In this document: positions 36,515 to 45,471 of the stretch, in pieces
How the letters are laid out: every line of letters begins with the position of its first letter
Numbering within the stretch: position 1 is the first letter of the stretch
Origin: Caldilineaceae bacterium
Lineage (GTDB): Bacteria; Chloroflexota; Anaerolineae; Caldilineales; Caldilineaceae
Reading direction: 5' to 3'
Length of the DNA: 57,771 bases
Assembly: GCA_011523365.1 (NCBI GenBank)
Contig: WTGY01000204.1
Span: forward strand, 1-57,771
Notes under the pieces: generated by a model
Told to the model about the DNA's origin: nothing
What the model saw: the letters and a program-made list of their open reading frames with translations, nothing else
Database searches by the model: none
Program-made: the position numbers and the translations under genes

Positions 36515-37768
36515 ATGAACACGACAACCATTTCTCCATCGCCGGCTTCGCCTTCAGTTCGTTTTCTTCTCGGCGTGATCATCGCGGTCCTGGGTGGCTT
36601 GATCCTCTTTCTGGCAGTCCTCAACCCGCCAACTGAAGAACTCTTGGCAATGGCCCAGTTCCTGACCGCCACCGCACTCCTGTCCGTCGCCGCCGTCTAT
36701 CTGGTCTACCGTCTTGGCTGGCTGCACTATTCGCCCCGACTCAGCTGGACCCTGGTCGGCGGATACGGCTTTGCAAGCCTGTTGACCTTCCTCAATGTCT
36801 TCGTAACAGCCCGCCTCATGTTCGCCAGCGATCACGATCTGCGCTTGGCGGCTGTACTGCTCATCTTCGCCGGCGGCATTGCGACCGCGTTGGGTTACTT
36901 CCTCTCAACCGCCCTCTCAGAGAAGATCCAGTGGGTGGGACGTGCCGCCGCCGCCATCGCCGAGGGCAGGCTGGATGTGCGCGTCGACGTTGTCGGCAAA
37001 GACGAGCTGGCGCGCCTGGGTATAACGTTCAATCAGATGGCCGCCCGTCTGGAGGCCGCCGAAAGCCGCCATCGCGAAAACGAGCAGCTGCGCCGCAATC
37101 TGCTGGCCTGGATCGGGCACGACCTCCGCACCCCTCTCGCCTCCATCCAGGCCCTGGTTGAAGCCCTCACCGATGGCTACATCACCGACCCGAATGAAAC
37201 ACAACGCTACCTGCGAACAGTTCAGTTCGACGCCGCTGCCCTGTCAGTCCTCATCGACGAACTCTTCGAAATGGCCGAAATCGAAGCCGGCGGCCTCAAT
37301 CTCGACCGCCAGCCCATTTCGCTTGCCGACCTGATTTCCGATTCGCTCGAGAGTTTCGCAGTCCAGGCCGAAGAACTGGGCATCGGGCTGTCCGGCAGCG
37401 CCGACCCTCGTGTCGACCCGGTCATGCTTGATGCCGGCCTCATCGGACGCGTGCTAACCAATCTGATCGGCAACGCCGTGCGCCACACGCCCCCCGGCGG
37501 CTCCGTCGCCGTCAGCGCCCAAGGCGTAATGGGCGGCGTGCGCGTCGACGTATTTGACTCCGGACCGGGCATCCCGGAAGAAAGCCTTTCCAACGTCTTC
37601 GAACAGTTCTACCGCGTCGAACCGTCCCGCAGCCGCGCCAGCGGCGGTGGCTCCGGCCTCGGCCTTACCATCGCCAAGGCAATCGTCGAAGCCCACAGCG
37701 GCGTCATCGGCGTCGAAAACCGTGCCGAAGGCGGCGCTCGCTTCTATTTCGTGCTGCCGAATCGGTAG
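36515..37768 (+). CDS. Membrane sensor histidine kinase with HAMP domain
   Basis: A 417-aa kinase. About four membrane segments fill residues 16-135 with very short outer loops, so it probably senses membrane or internal signals rather than a large outside ligand. A HAMP domain (AAIAEGRLDVRV to NQMAARLEAAE) leads to the dimerization helix with phospho-acceptor H202 (WIGHDLRTPLAS). The ATPase domain has N box NLIGNAVRHTPPGG, G1 DSGPGIP, F box and G2 GGGSGLGLTIAKAI. It surely pairs with the OmpR-type regulator just upstream. Confidence 0.94.
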   Translation: MNTTTISPSPASPSVRFLLGVIIAVLGGLILFLAVLNPPTEELLAMAQFLTATALLSVAAVYLVYRLGWLHYSPRLSWTLVGGYGFASLLTFLNVFVTARLMFASDHDLRLAAVLLIFAGGIATALGYFLSTALSEKIQWVGRAAAAIAEGRLDVRVDVVGKDELARLGITFNQMAARLEAAESRHRENEQLRRNLLAWIGHDLRTPLASIQALVEALTDGYITDPNETQRYLRTVQFDAAALSVLIDELFEMAEIEAGGLNLDRQPISLADLISDSLESFAVQAEELGIGLSGSADPRVDPVMLDAGLIGRVLTNLIGNAVRHTPPGGSVAVSAQGVMGGVRVDVFDSGPGIPEESLSNVFEQFYRVEPSRSRASGGGSGLGLTIAKAIVEAHSGVIGVENRAEGGARFYFVLPNR

Positions 37769-37840
37769 CGCTGTGACGTATGTGAACACAGCGTCCTCAA
37801 CTCGACCGGTCTGTCACTTCTTCTTCTGGAGAACAGGGCA

Positions 37841-38536
37841 ATGGATCGCACACCTTACATAGAGACGTTCGACAACGGACCCGGCGGCTGGAGTGCGTGG
37901 GGAACCGGATCACATCGGCCCGAACTGAAAGACGGCGCCTTCGTTACCCGCGGCCCCTGGCGCGTCGACCCCAATCACAGCGCCCCCGGCGCAGGCTACC
38001 TGCATCTGCTTGCCTACCTTTACACGCACGCCGACTATTACACAGATGAATTCGCAGCCGAGGTTGGCGTCAATCGCTTTTTGGCCGAGGGCAAGGATCG
38101 CAATCTGACCAACGCCCGCATGACCGTTCGTCTGCGTGGCGATGTGGACCTGAAAGGGGCGAATCTGACGCTGTGGGTGCAGGCAGATGTGGGTGATACG
38201 CGGCCGAACTTCGCTCTCACCGGCCAGTCCCTCACTGTCACTGAAGACTGGAGCGAGCAGACGCTGCTACTGTCTGATGATCCTTCACAATGGACGTGTG
38301 TGGGGGGGCGTCACGATAAGCAGGATCTTTACGGCTATGGTGACATTCGTGATGCGCTTGGAGATGTAAACTGTGATCTGATCTTGGTTATCTTCCCTCT
38401 GAACGTAGTTCCCCTCGACGCTCCCTTGGAAATGAGAGATCGCCTGCGCACACACCGTGACTACGAGCCGGACTACGCATACCTCCCCAGCGGGGTCGTC
38501 GAGTTCGACACGATTCAAATCGAATATCCCGCCTGA
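37841..38536 (+). CDS. Hypothetical beta-rich protein
   Basis: A 231-aa protein of unknown family. Many aromatic and alternating hydrophobic stretches (ETFDNGPGGWSAWG, MTVRLRGDVDLKGANLTLWV, WSEQTLLLSDDP, GVVEFDTIQIEYP) suggest a jelly-roll or carbohydrate-binding-like beta sandwich. No signal peptide or catalytic motif is seen. It follows the histidine kinase by 72 bp on the same strand and ends before a convergent dehydrogenase gene. The gap 38537-38663 holds only a weak 6-bp hairpin (38598-38619). Confidence 0.65.
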   Translation: MDRTPYIETFDNGPGGWSAWGTGSHRPELKDGAFVTRGPWRVDPNHSAPGAGYLHLLAYLYTHADYYTDEFAAEVGVNRFLAEGKDRNLTNARMTVRLRGDVDLKGANLTLWVQADVGDTRPNFALTGQSLTVTEDWSEQTLLLSDDPSQWTCVGGRHDKQDLYGYGDIRDALGDVNCDLILVIFPLNVVPLDAPLEMRDRLRTHRDYEPDYAYLPSGVVEFDTIQIEYPA

Positions 38537-38663
38537 TCTCCAATGGCCAGGCAGGGCTGCCGTCAACTCTTTCCGGATAGGACATCGACCCGGCGCCCTG
38601 TGCACTCAACTGCGCACAGAAGTCCTGTTTCCTTAACCTGTCCCTCTTCCGGCCTGTCTCCAC

Positions 38664-39626
38664 TCAAGTTTGCCAGTCAAATATGACCCCGAGCAGTTCA
38701 GACGGATCGTCGCGCATGGTGGCGTAGATGGCGGGGGCTTCCTCCACAGGGACGCGGTGTGTCACCAACGGCGCGATGCGAACGGTACCAAGCTGGCAGT
38801 AGTGGCGCAGTATCCCCAGATCTTCCAACGTAAAGTGCGACGACGACTCGATCGACGCCCGCAAAGCGTGCAGCATTGTCTGATGAAAAACGGTCGGCTG
38901 GCGACCGGCAAGCGCGCCGATCGCGCCGTAGAGCGCGAGCAGCTTGTGCTCGTAGATGAAGTCGAAGAGGTCGGGCGCCCCGCAGGCGTCGACGATCCGG
39001 TCATAGGGACCGCCCTCAGCGAGAGACGCGACGGCGCTGTCGTCGCTGATGTCAACTACGCGGTGGGCCCCGAGCTGTTCTGCAATCTCCAGGCGGCGCG
39101 GGTCGAGGTCGGTGACAGTGACGTGGGCGCCGAGCGCACGCGAGGCCTGCGCCACCGACTGACCGATCAACCCCAGGCCGGCAACCCACACCCGCATCGG
39201 CGCCGCGACCCGGATCCGCCGCGAATGCCTGAACCCTACACCCGCAATGCCGAAGAGGGCGCAAAACTCATGCTCGAGATCAGGCGGCAGCTCGATGCAG
39301 AGACGCTCGCGCGGGTTGGCGGCGGCCAGATCAACGAGGTGCCTGCCCCGGTGGCCGCCATGATTGCCCAGAAAAACCGTCTCCCCCCCTGAAAACTGGT
39401 CGACGCGGCTTCCCACTTCCTCGACAATGCTTACATGCTGGTAGCCCGACCGGGCCGGGAAACGGCTGCCGAAATCGGCCATCAACGAGTGGCGTTCGGT
39501 GCCGTTCGTGACACCGGAAAAGAGCGTGCGCGTAACAATCTCGGTGGGGCCCGGCTGGGGTGGGTCAGACAGTTCGAAAAGCCTGGCTTCTCCCAGGTTC
39601 GGAAACTCAATGCCGATACATTTCAT
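38664..39626 (-). CDS. MDR-superfamily (zinc-type alcohol dehydrogenase-like) oxidoreductase
   Basis: A 320-aa medium-chain dehydrogenase. The N-terminal GroES-like half has FSGVTNGTERHSL and GYQHVSIVEEVGSRV; the cofactor half has VWVAGLGLIGQSVAQ, a classic GxGxxG Rossmann turn followed by VTDLDPRRLEIA. The catalytic zinc Cys of true alcohol dehydrogenases is not at its usual place (SGVTNGTER instead), so it may act without zinc, like some BchC-type or sugar-converting relatives (inference). It lies 32 bp after the Gfo/Idh/MocA gene and probably works with it on an imported compound. Confidence 0.8.
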   Translation of the reverse strand: MKCIGIEFPNLGEARLFELSDPPQPGPTEIVTRTLFSGVTNGTERHSLMADFGSRFPARSGYQHVSIVEEVGSRVDQFSGGETVFLGNHGGHRGRHLVDLAAANPRERLCIELPPDLEHEFCALFGIAGVGFRHSRRIRVAAPMRVWVAGLGLIGQSVAQASRALGAHVTVTDLDPRRLEIAEQLGAHRVVDISDDSAVASLAEGGPYDRIVDACGAPDLFDFIYEHKLLALYGAIGALAGRQPTVFHQTMLHALRASIESSSHFTLEDLGILRHYCQLGTVRIAPLVTHRVPVEEAPAIYATMRDDPSELLGVIFDWQT

Positions 39627-39658
39627 TGCTCCACCCCGATGGAAGTATGGTTCTATTC

Positions 39659-40669
39659 TCAGTCGACGAGCGTTCCCACCGCGCGCAGCAGGGTCTCCTG
39701 CACGAGAAGATCATGTTCAGGCAACCGGTCCGGCTCCTGTTCGCCGGAAATGGTGCGCAGGAAATCCTTCAGTTCCTGGTCGTAGAGTTCCTGGCGCGAG
39801 CGGCTCTGGAAAGGGACCATCTGCACACCTGCAGAGTACTCTTCTGTAGCCTCTGCCAAACAGAGACGAATGAACGAGCCCGGTTCGAAGGGCTCCACAA
39901 TGATGGCGCTGCCCGCAGTGCCGTAGACCTCGTAGCGGCGGGCCATCGGCTCCGTTTCCATCGCTGCAATGTCCACCATCGCCATGGCCCCGTCAAATTC
40001 GAAAACGCCCAACGTGTTGTCGGCGAACCCATCAACGCGCTCGCCAGTCCCGTAGTCATCAGTGCGTAGATAGCATCCGGTTCTGGTGGGCCTGCCCAGA
40101 ATCCACACGATCTGATCCAGCATGTGCCCGGCTAGCTCGTAGAAGATGCCCCCCCGATGCGCGCTGATCTGCTTGCGGCGGTCCGTGGGAATGTTGGTCG
40201 ACATGTGCGCGCGGATTGAGAAGACGTGGCCGAGGAGGCCGCTTTTGGCCCATTCGGCGATCTGGTGGAATCCGTCGTGGTAGCGCAGCATGTAGCCCAT
40301 CTGGATGAGCAGGTTTTTCTCGCGGGCTGCTGCGACCACGCGCTGCCATTGAGGCCAGTTGTCTCCGGGCGCCTTGTCGTACCATACGTGCTTTCCAGCA
40401 GCCACGATTTCCTCGGTCTGGTCCAGGCTCTCGATGTTAAGCCCTTCGGACGCTACGGCGACGGTAGCAGGATTGGCGAGCATCTCCTTCGCCGACTCGA
40501 ACCAGTGCACCGTTGCAAAACAGGTATCGGAATTTGCGACCTGCGCGCGGTACACTGTGTCGGGCTCAAAGACGCCCACCAGTTCAACATCTGGATTCTC
40601 CTGCATGGCAATGATTTTGCCTGCGGCGTGCGAGTGCTTTGTCCCGTACTGGGCCATCTGAACAGGCAT
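39659..40669 (-). CDS. Gfo/Idh/MocA-family NAD(P)-dependent oxidoreductase
   Basis: A 336-aa protein with an N-terminal Rossmann domain (MAQYGTKHSHAAGKI, VELVGVFEPD) and AAGKHVWYDKAPG, where DKAPG replaces the usual EKP catalytic lysine motif but keeps the Lys. The C-terminal alpha/beta domain has RGGIFYELAGHMLDQIVWILG with the conserved histidine. AAGGAG lies 6 bases before the ATG. Members oxidize or isomerize sugars and cyclitols. It sits downstream of the peptide-type ABC operon and upstream of an MDR dehydrogenase, suggesting that the imported ligand is a sugar derivative rather than a peptide (inference). Confidence 0.88.
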   Translation of the reverse strand: MPVQMAQYGTKHSHAAGKIIAMQENPDVELVGVFEPDTVYRAQVANSDTCFATVHWFESAKEMLANPATVAVASEGLNIESLDQTEEIVAAGKHVWYDKAPGDNWPQWQRVVAAAREKNLLIQMGYMLRYHDGFHQIAEWAKSGLLGHVFSIRAHMSTNIPTDRRKQISAHRGGIFYELAGHMLDQIVWILGRPTRTGCYLRTDDYGTGERVDGFADNTLGVFEFDGAMAMVDIAAMETEPMARRYEVYGTAGSAIIVEPFEPGSFIRLCLAEATEEYSAGVQMVPFQSRSRQELYDQELKDFLRTISGEQEPDRLPEHDLLVQETLLRAVGTLVD

Positions 40670-40765
40670 GGCAACTCCTTATTGGCAGGAATTGGAGAAC
40701 ATGAAATTGCTGCATCGCACCATCAGATTGAAACCGCAACTGCCTCCATCTGGCCTCCTTGGCAA

Positions 40766-42979
40766 CTACTTTCCCTCTGCGACCGCCGCCGCAGGGGCGT
40801 GTATTTCATCTATCTCCTCAACCCCCTCAAGGTGCAGTTCATCCTGGAAGTGGCAGGCGCCGAAATGGTCTGCGTCGCCGGAAATGTGTCGCAGAGGGGG
40901 TTCCTCCTCCTCGCAGATCGGTTGGCTGTAGGGACAGCGAGTGTGGAAGCGGCAGCCGGTGGGCGGATTGGCGGGGTCGGGAAGGTCGCCTTTGGGCATT
41001 TCCCGCAGCGTTTCCAGACCGGGCATCGGCAGAGGGATCGAGGCCAGAAGCGCTTCCGTGTACGGATGAACGGGCCGGACGCAGATCTCGCGGGCTTCAC
41101 CAAGTTCGACGATTTTACCCAGATACATCACCGCGATGCGGTCGCTGACATGGCGAACGACCGCGATGTCATGCGCGATGAAAAGCATCGAGAGACTGAG
41201 CTGCTGCTGGAGTGTTAGCAACAGATTGAGAATCTGGGCCTGAACCGAAACATCGAGCGCAGAGACCGGCTCGTCGGCCACCAGGAAACTTGGCTCCGTG
41301 GCCAGCGCACGCGCGATGGCAATCCTCTGACGCTGCCCCCCGCTGAAAGCATGGGGAAAACGGCTCTGGTGCGCCGCTCTCAGCCCGACCATCTCCAACA
41401 GTTCGCCCACCCGGTCATCCACAGCCCTTCCTTTGGCAACCTGATGAAGCATTAGCGGCTCGCCGACGATATTGCGGATGTTCATGCGTGCGTTCAGAGA
41501 TGAGAGCGGATCCTGAAAGACCATGCCCATCGCACGGCGGACTCGTTTCATCTCCTTCTGCGAAATGTGTGTAATCTCCTCTAGCCCTCCGTCCGCGCCA
41601 AAGCGGATTTGACCTGCGGTCGGCTCGACCAGGCGTGCAACGAGACGGCCAACCGACGTCTTGCCGCAGCCGGACTCGCCGACCAAGCCAAGCGTCTCAC
41701 CCCGGCGGATCGTCAAATCGACGCCATCCACGGCGCGCACCGTGCCGACCTGGCGCCGCAAGAGTCCCCTCAGAATCGGATAGTGGAGCGCGACATTCTC
41801 GATCTGAAGCTGAATGTCACCGCTGTCAGTGGCCGGGGTCTGCGCAGCGACTGACGCCTGCTCATTCTTGGACGGCGGGACCACTTCGACTGCCTGCAGG
41901 GAACCGGCCAGCGTGCCGTCGTCTGACTCGGACGACGTCTTGGTTGTCGCGGCGTCGGCGCCCTGCAACTCTCCGCCGTCAGCATAGAGCCAGCAGGCTA
42001 CGCTATGGTCGGCTCGCAGTTCGACCACGGGCGGTGTTTCGTCGCACTTGGGCATGACGTATGGGCAGCGGTCGGCGAAGACGCAGCCCCTGGGCACCAT
42101 TGCAAGCTCTGGCACGACGCCGCGCAGGGACTGCAAATGCGTCTTGGGCTGGCTGAAAAGACTCGGCATCGACGCAAGAAGGCCCTGCGTGTAGGGGTGG
42201 GCCGGCTCCCTGAATATCTCCTCAACCGTTCCCGTCTCCATTATCTTGCCCAGATACATGACGGAAATGCGGTCAGCGAGATTGGCGACGACACCCATGT
42301 TGTGCGTGATGAGAAGTACCGACATGCTCATGCGTTCGCGCAGATCTCTGATCAACTCGAGGATTTGGGCCTGAATCGTTACGTCCAATGCAGTGGTCGG
42401 CTCGTCCGCAAGCAGGAGTTGGGGATGGCAAACGAGGGCCAGAGCAATCAGGGCGCGCTGACGCATGCCGCCCGAAAGCTCGTGCGCATACCGGTTCATC
42501 TGGGCGGCAGGGTTGGGCAGGCCGACCAGGTCAAGCATTTCGACGGTGCGTTCGTAGGCTTCGGCCGGGTCAACGACCTCGTGTTCGAGGATTCCCTCGG
42601 TGATCTGCTTGCCGATGGTCATCATGGGGTGCACCGAGCGCATCGGTTCCTGGAAAATCATTGAGACATCCCGCCCGCGGATCTGACGCAGCGCTTTCAC
42701 GTTCTTGTGCAGGGAAAGCGTCTCGGTCATGCCGCGGCGGGTTCGCAGCCAGATCTCCCCATCTTCGAACAGTGCCGGCGGCGACGGAACGAGGCCGACG
42801 ATACTGCGAATCGTGACACTCTTCCCGCAACCGCTTTCACCCACCAGTCCCACAATTTCGCCGCTGCGCACGTCGAGGCTGACGCCGTTCACCGCCCGCG
42901 TGGTCCCGGCAATCGACCGGAAGCTTACCTGGAGATCGCGGATATCCAGTACTTTTTTGGAATCTGGAGCGGAGTTCAT
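40766..42979 (-). CDS. Fused DppD-DppF-type ABC transporter ATP-binding protein
   Basis: A 737-aa protein with two complete ABC ATPase domains in one chain. Domain 1 has Walker [11 protein letters not shown], signature LSGGMRQRA and Walker [13 protein letters not shown]; domain 2 has [19 protein letters not shown] and [12 protein letters not shown]. Each is followed by the oligopeptide-family C-terminal Cys motif ([12 protein letters not shown] and [12 protein letters not shown]). The two halves are joined by a linker rich in Asp/Thr/Ser around residues 330-385. In most bacteria these are separate DppD and DppF genes. It energizes the permeases encoded 45 bp upstream. Confidence 0.95.
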   Translation of the reverse strand: MNSAPDSKKVLDIRDLQVSFRSIAGTTRAVNGVSLDVRSGEIVGLVGESGCGKSVTIRSIVGLVPSPPALFEDGEIWLRTRRGMTETLSLHKNVKALRQIRGRDVSMIFQEPMRSVHPMMTIGKQITEGILEHEVVDPAEAYERTVEMLDLVGLPNPAAQMNRYAHELSGGMRQRALIALALVCHPQLLLADEPTTALDVTIQAQILELIRDLRERMSMSVLLITHNMGVVANLADRISVMYLGKIMETGTVEEIFREPAHPYTQGLLASMPSLFSQPKTHLQSLRGVVPELAMVPRGCVFADRCPYVMPKCDETPPVVELRADHSVACWLYADGGELQGADAATTKTSSESDDGTLAGSLQAVEVVPPSKNEQASVAAQTPATDSGDIQLQIENVALHYPILRGLLRRQVGTVRAVDGVDLTIRRGETLGLVGESGCGKTSVGRLVARLVEPTAGQIRFGADGGLEEITHISQKEMKRVRRAMGMVFQDPLSSLNARMNIRNIVGEPLMLHQVAKGRAVDDRVGELLEMVGLRAAHQSRFPHAFSGGQRQRIAIARALATEPSFLVADEPVSALDVSVQAQILNLLLTLQQQLSLSMLFIAHDIAVVRHVSDRIAVMYLGKIVELGEAREICVRPVHPYTEALLASIPLPMPGLETLREMPKGDLPDPANPPTGCRFHTRCPYSQPICEEEEPPLRHISGDADHFGACHFQDELHLEGVEEIDEIHAPAAAVAEGK

Positions 42980-43024
42980 CAGGTTGGGTTCGGACTGTCA
43001 GGGCAGATACAAAATGGAAATAGA

Positions 43025-44173
43025 TCAGAAGTTGGAATATGGGTCAAGGGCGTCGCGCAGCCCGTCGCCAATGAAATTAAAGGCCAGGACGGTTGCCATG
43101 ATAAAGAAGGCCGGCGCGATCAGCCATGGCATCTGCGAGAGAAACGAGACTTTCTGCGCGTCCTGGAGAAGCACGCCCCAACTGATCATGGGGGGCTGGA
43201 TGCCGAGGCCCAGAAAACTCAACGCAGTTTCGCCGAGAATTATGCCGGGCACGGCCAGCGTTGCCGCCACGATAACATAGCTCAGATTGGTGGGCAGGAT
43301 GTGGCGAATCAGAATCCACCATGTGCCCCCGCCGCCCATGCGCGACGCGAGCACGAACTCCTCCGATTTAACCGCCAGCGTCATACCGCGCACAACCCGC
43401 GCCAGGCCGCCCCAGCCGACAATTGAAAGCAATATGGTGATGAGCAGGAAAATGCGAATCGAACTCCAGTGACGCGGCAGAGATAGGGAAAGTGCCATCC
43501 ACAACGGCAGGCTGGGAAAGGAAAGCAGCACTTCGATGCCGCGTTGGATGACGGCGTCGACCGCGCCGCCAAGGTACCCGGACGCCATGCCGATGACAAT
43601 GCCGAGAACGAGACTGATGGCGACGCCGATCAACCCAACAGTGGTTGAGATACGGCCGCCGAACAGGATGCGGGAGAAGAGATCTCGGCCTTGCGTGTCG
43701 GTGCCCAGGAGAAAGACCGGTGAATCCTGCGCGCCGAAAAGATGCAGGTCGCTGTCCCAGAAAAGGAAAGTGTACCCGTCTCCGCGCACGAAGAGCCGCA
43801 AAGGAAAGCGCTGTGTCGTATCCTTCGTGTACATGCGCTCCATCGTTTTGGGGTCGCGTGACTGCACGGTCGCGTAAACGAAGGGCCGCAGGTGGAACTG
43901 GCCCTCGGCGTCGATGAACGTGGGCAGGAGCGGAGGATGCGCGACCTTTTCCAGAAAGCGCGTGTTCGGATCATAGGGAGCGAAGAAAGGACACACCAGC
44001 GTTATCAGGTAGATGAATACCAGCGCGAAGGCGGCGACCACAGCAGCATGGTTTCTCAGAAAACGCAGGTAGATGAGACGGCCGTAGGAGACCTGTTTGG
44101 TTACGTCGAAACGCTCCTCCGTCCCATTTTCGTTCTGAAGGTGCGGGCCGTTTCCCGCCGCGTTTTGCTCCAC
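43025..44173 (-). CDS. ABC peptide/nickel-type importer permease, DppC type
   Basis: A 382-aa permease. The N-terminal TM (VVAAFALVFIYLITLVCPFF) is followed by an unusually long outside loop of about 120 residues before the TM core; core motifs are GRDLFSRILFGGRIS and the EAA loop EFVLASRMGGGGTWWIL. The start is GTG with AGGAGC upstream. It follows the DppB-type gene by 12 bp. Longer than typical DppC (about 300 aa), because of the insertion. Confidence 0.93.
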   Translation of the reverse strand: MEQNAAGNGPHLQNENGTEERFDVTKQVSYGRLIYLRFLRNHAAVVAAFALVFIYLITLVCPFFAPYDPNTRFLEKVAHPPLLPTFIDAEGQFHLRPFVYATVQSRDPKTMERMYTKDTTQRFPLRLFVRGDGYTFLFWDSDLHLFGAQDSPVFLLGTDTQGRDLFSRILFGGRISTTVGLIGVAISLVLGIVIGMASGYLGGAVDAVIQRGIEVLLSFPSLPLWMALSLSLPRHWSSIRIFLLITILLSIVGWGGLARVVRGMTLAVKSEEFVLASRMGGGGTWWILIRHILPTNLSYVIVAATLAVPGIILGETALSFLGLGIQPPMISWGVLLQDAQKVSFLSQMPWLIAPAFFIMATVLAFNFIGDGLRDALDPYSNF

Positions 44174-44185
44174 TTAGCGCTCCTG

Positions 44186-45181
44186 CTAACTCTCGAATCG
44201 TATGCGCGGGTCAAGCCAGGCCAGGGCGAGGTCCGCCAGGAAGTTGCCGATGACGAGGGCCAGAGTCAGGACCACCAGAATGCTGCAGGCGAGGTAGACG
44301 TCCTCGCCCAGCAAGGCCTCAAGCAGCAGCGGGCCGATCAGGGGCAGTGTCAGGACGATGGCGACAATCGTAGAGCCGCTGATGATCTGCGGGAAGCGCA
44401 GGCCGATGCTGGAAATAATCGGATTGATCGCGACGCGCAAGGCGTGGCGAAAGTAGATTTTTGCGCCGGACAACCCTTTCATGCGCGCGGTATCGATATA
44501 CGGCTCGCCCAGCGTGTCGAGCATGCGCGCCCGCATGACGCGGATCGTACTCGCCGTGTCGCCCAGCCCGACGATGAACAGGATGATCCAAACATGTTTG
44601 AGCATATCCACGAACTTGGCCCAGGACCATTCCGCCGTCACATATTCGGGGGAGAACAGGCCGGCAACCGTGGTCGCCCCGAGCAAAGTGACCGATAACA
44701 GCAGAAAGACGAGCGCCGTGATGAAACTGGGCACAGAAACCCCCAATAACGCCAGGAAAGTGAAAGAGTGGTCCCATGCCGAATACTGTCTGATGGCAGA
44801 AAGCATGCCTATCGGGACCGCCACCACGAACATGAAGATGAGGGTTGCGATGCTTATCCAGATAGTCAGGCTGAGCCGCTCACCCATCAGCTCGCTGGCG
44901 GGTCGGTTGTGCTGCATCGAGTAGCCCATGTCGCCCTTCATCAGCGACCAGGCCCATTTGGCAAAGCGGATGAACCAGTTTTCGCCAAGGCCGTAGCGCG
45001 CCCGGTACATCTCCACGGTCGAGTCGATGACCTTGGGGTCGACGTTTTGGTCGGTCAGTTGCTCGCGCAGCGTGGTGAGGAAGTCGCCGGGCGGGAGTTC
45101 CACGATAATGAAGCTGACCAGCATGACCACGACCATGACGATGATCATCTGGATGAAACGCTGCAAAATGTAGGTTCTCAT
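44186..45181 (-). CDS. ABC peptide/nickel-type importer permease, DppB type
   Basis: A 331-aa permease starting MRTYILQRFIQMI with TM1 (IVMVVVMLVSFIIVEL). GDMGYSMQHNRPASELM and the EAA loop DTARMKGLSGAKIYFRHALR are typical DppB features. It is separated from the binding-protein gene upstream by 290 bp holding a stem-loop; 45182-45471 shows no gene otherwise. Confidence 0.93.
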   Translation of the reverse strand: MRTYILQRFIQMIIVMVVVMLVSFIIVELPPGDFLTTLREQLTDQNVDPKVIDSTVEMYRARYGLGENWFIRFAKWAWSLMKGDMGYSMQHNRPASELMGERLSLTIWISIATLIFMFVVAVPIGMLSAIRQYSAWDHSFTFLALLGVSVPSFITALVFLLLSVTLLGATTVAGLFSPEYVTAEWSWAKFVDMLKHVWIILFIVGLGDTASTIRVMRARMLDTLGEPYIDTARMKGLSGAKIYFRHALRVAINPIISSIGLRFPQIISGSTIVAIVLTLPLIGPLLLEALLGEDVYLACSILVVLTLALVIGNFLADLALAWLDPRIRFES

Positions 45182-45349
45182 GGAATGCCAATGGAGTACG
45201 CCTTACGGCAGTCGATAACGTGATTCAAGATAACCTACGCTGAGTGGCCCTCAAAACGCGTTCTGCGGCCCAACGTGCTGAGCCTCGATCCAACCTGCCG
45301 GCTTCCCGCGATATCTTGACGCGGCTAAGCTGTCCGGAGGAGAAAATGA

Positions 45350-45404
45350 GAGCCTTTCACAGATCGCCAGGCCTGTTCAACAGGTGAAGATCAGTGAAAG
45401 GCTC
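45350..45404 (-). terminator. Inverted repeat after the binding-protein gene
   Basis: GAGCCTTTCAC (45350-45360) pairs perfectly over 11 bp with 45394-45404, and an inner CCTGTT/AACAGG hairpin sits in the loop. On the minus strand the stem is followed by TCATTTTCTCC. It probably causes partial termination, giving more binding protein than permease, as in the sugar operon of this window. Confidence 0.65.
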
Positions 45405-45471
45405 CTAATTTCACATGACGCAAAGTCGCCGGATGACGGCGAACGAGTCGCCCCCGCACAGGCGGCAACCG

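Noticed and set aside
38598..38619. CTGTGC/GCACAG hairpin as terminator between convergent genes
   Set aside because: Only 6 bp with a 10-base loop and no T tract; too weak to list as a terminator.
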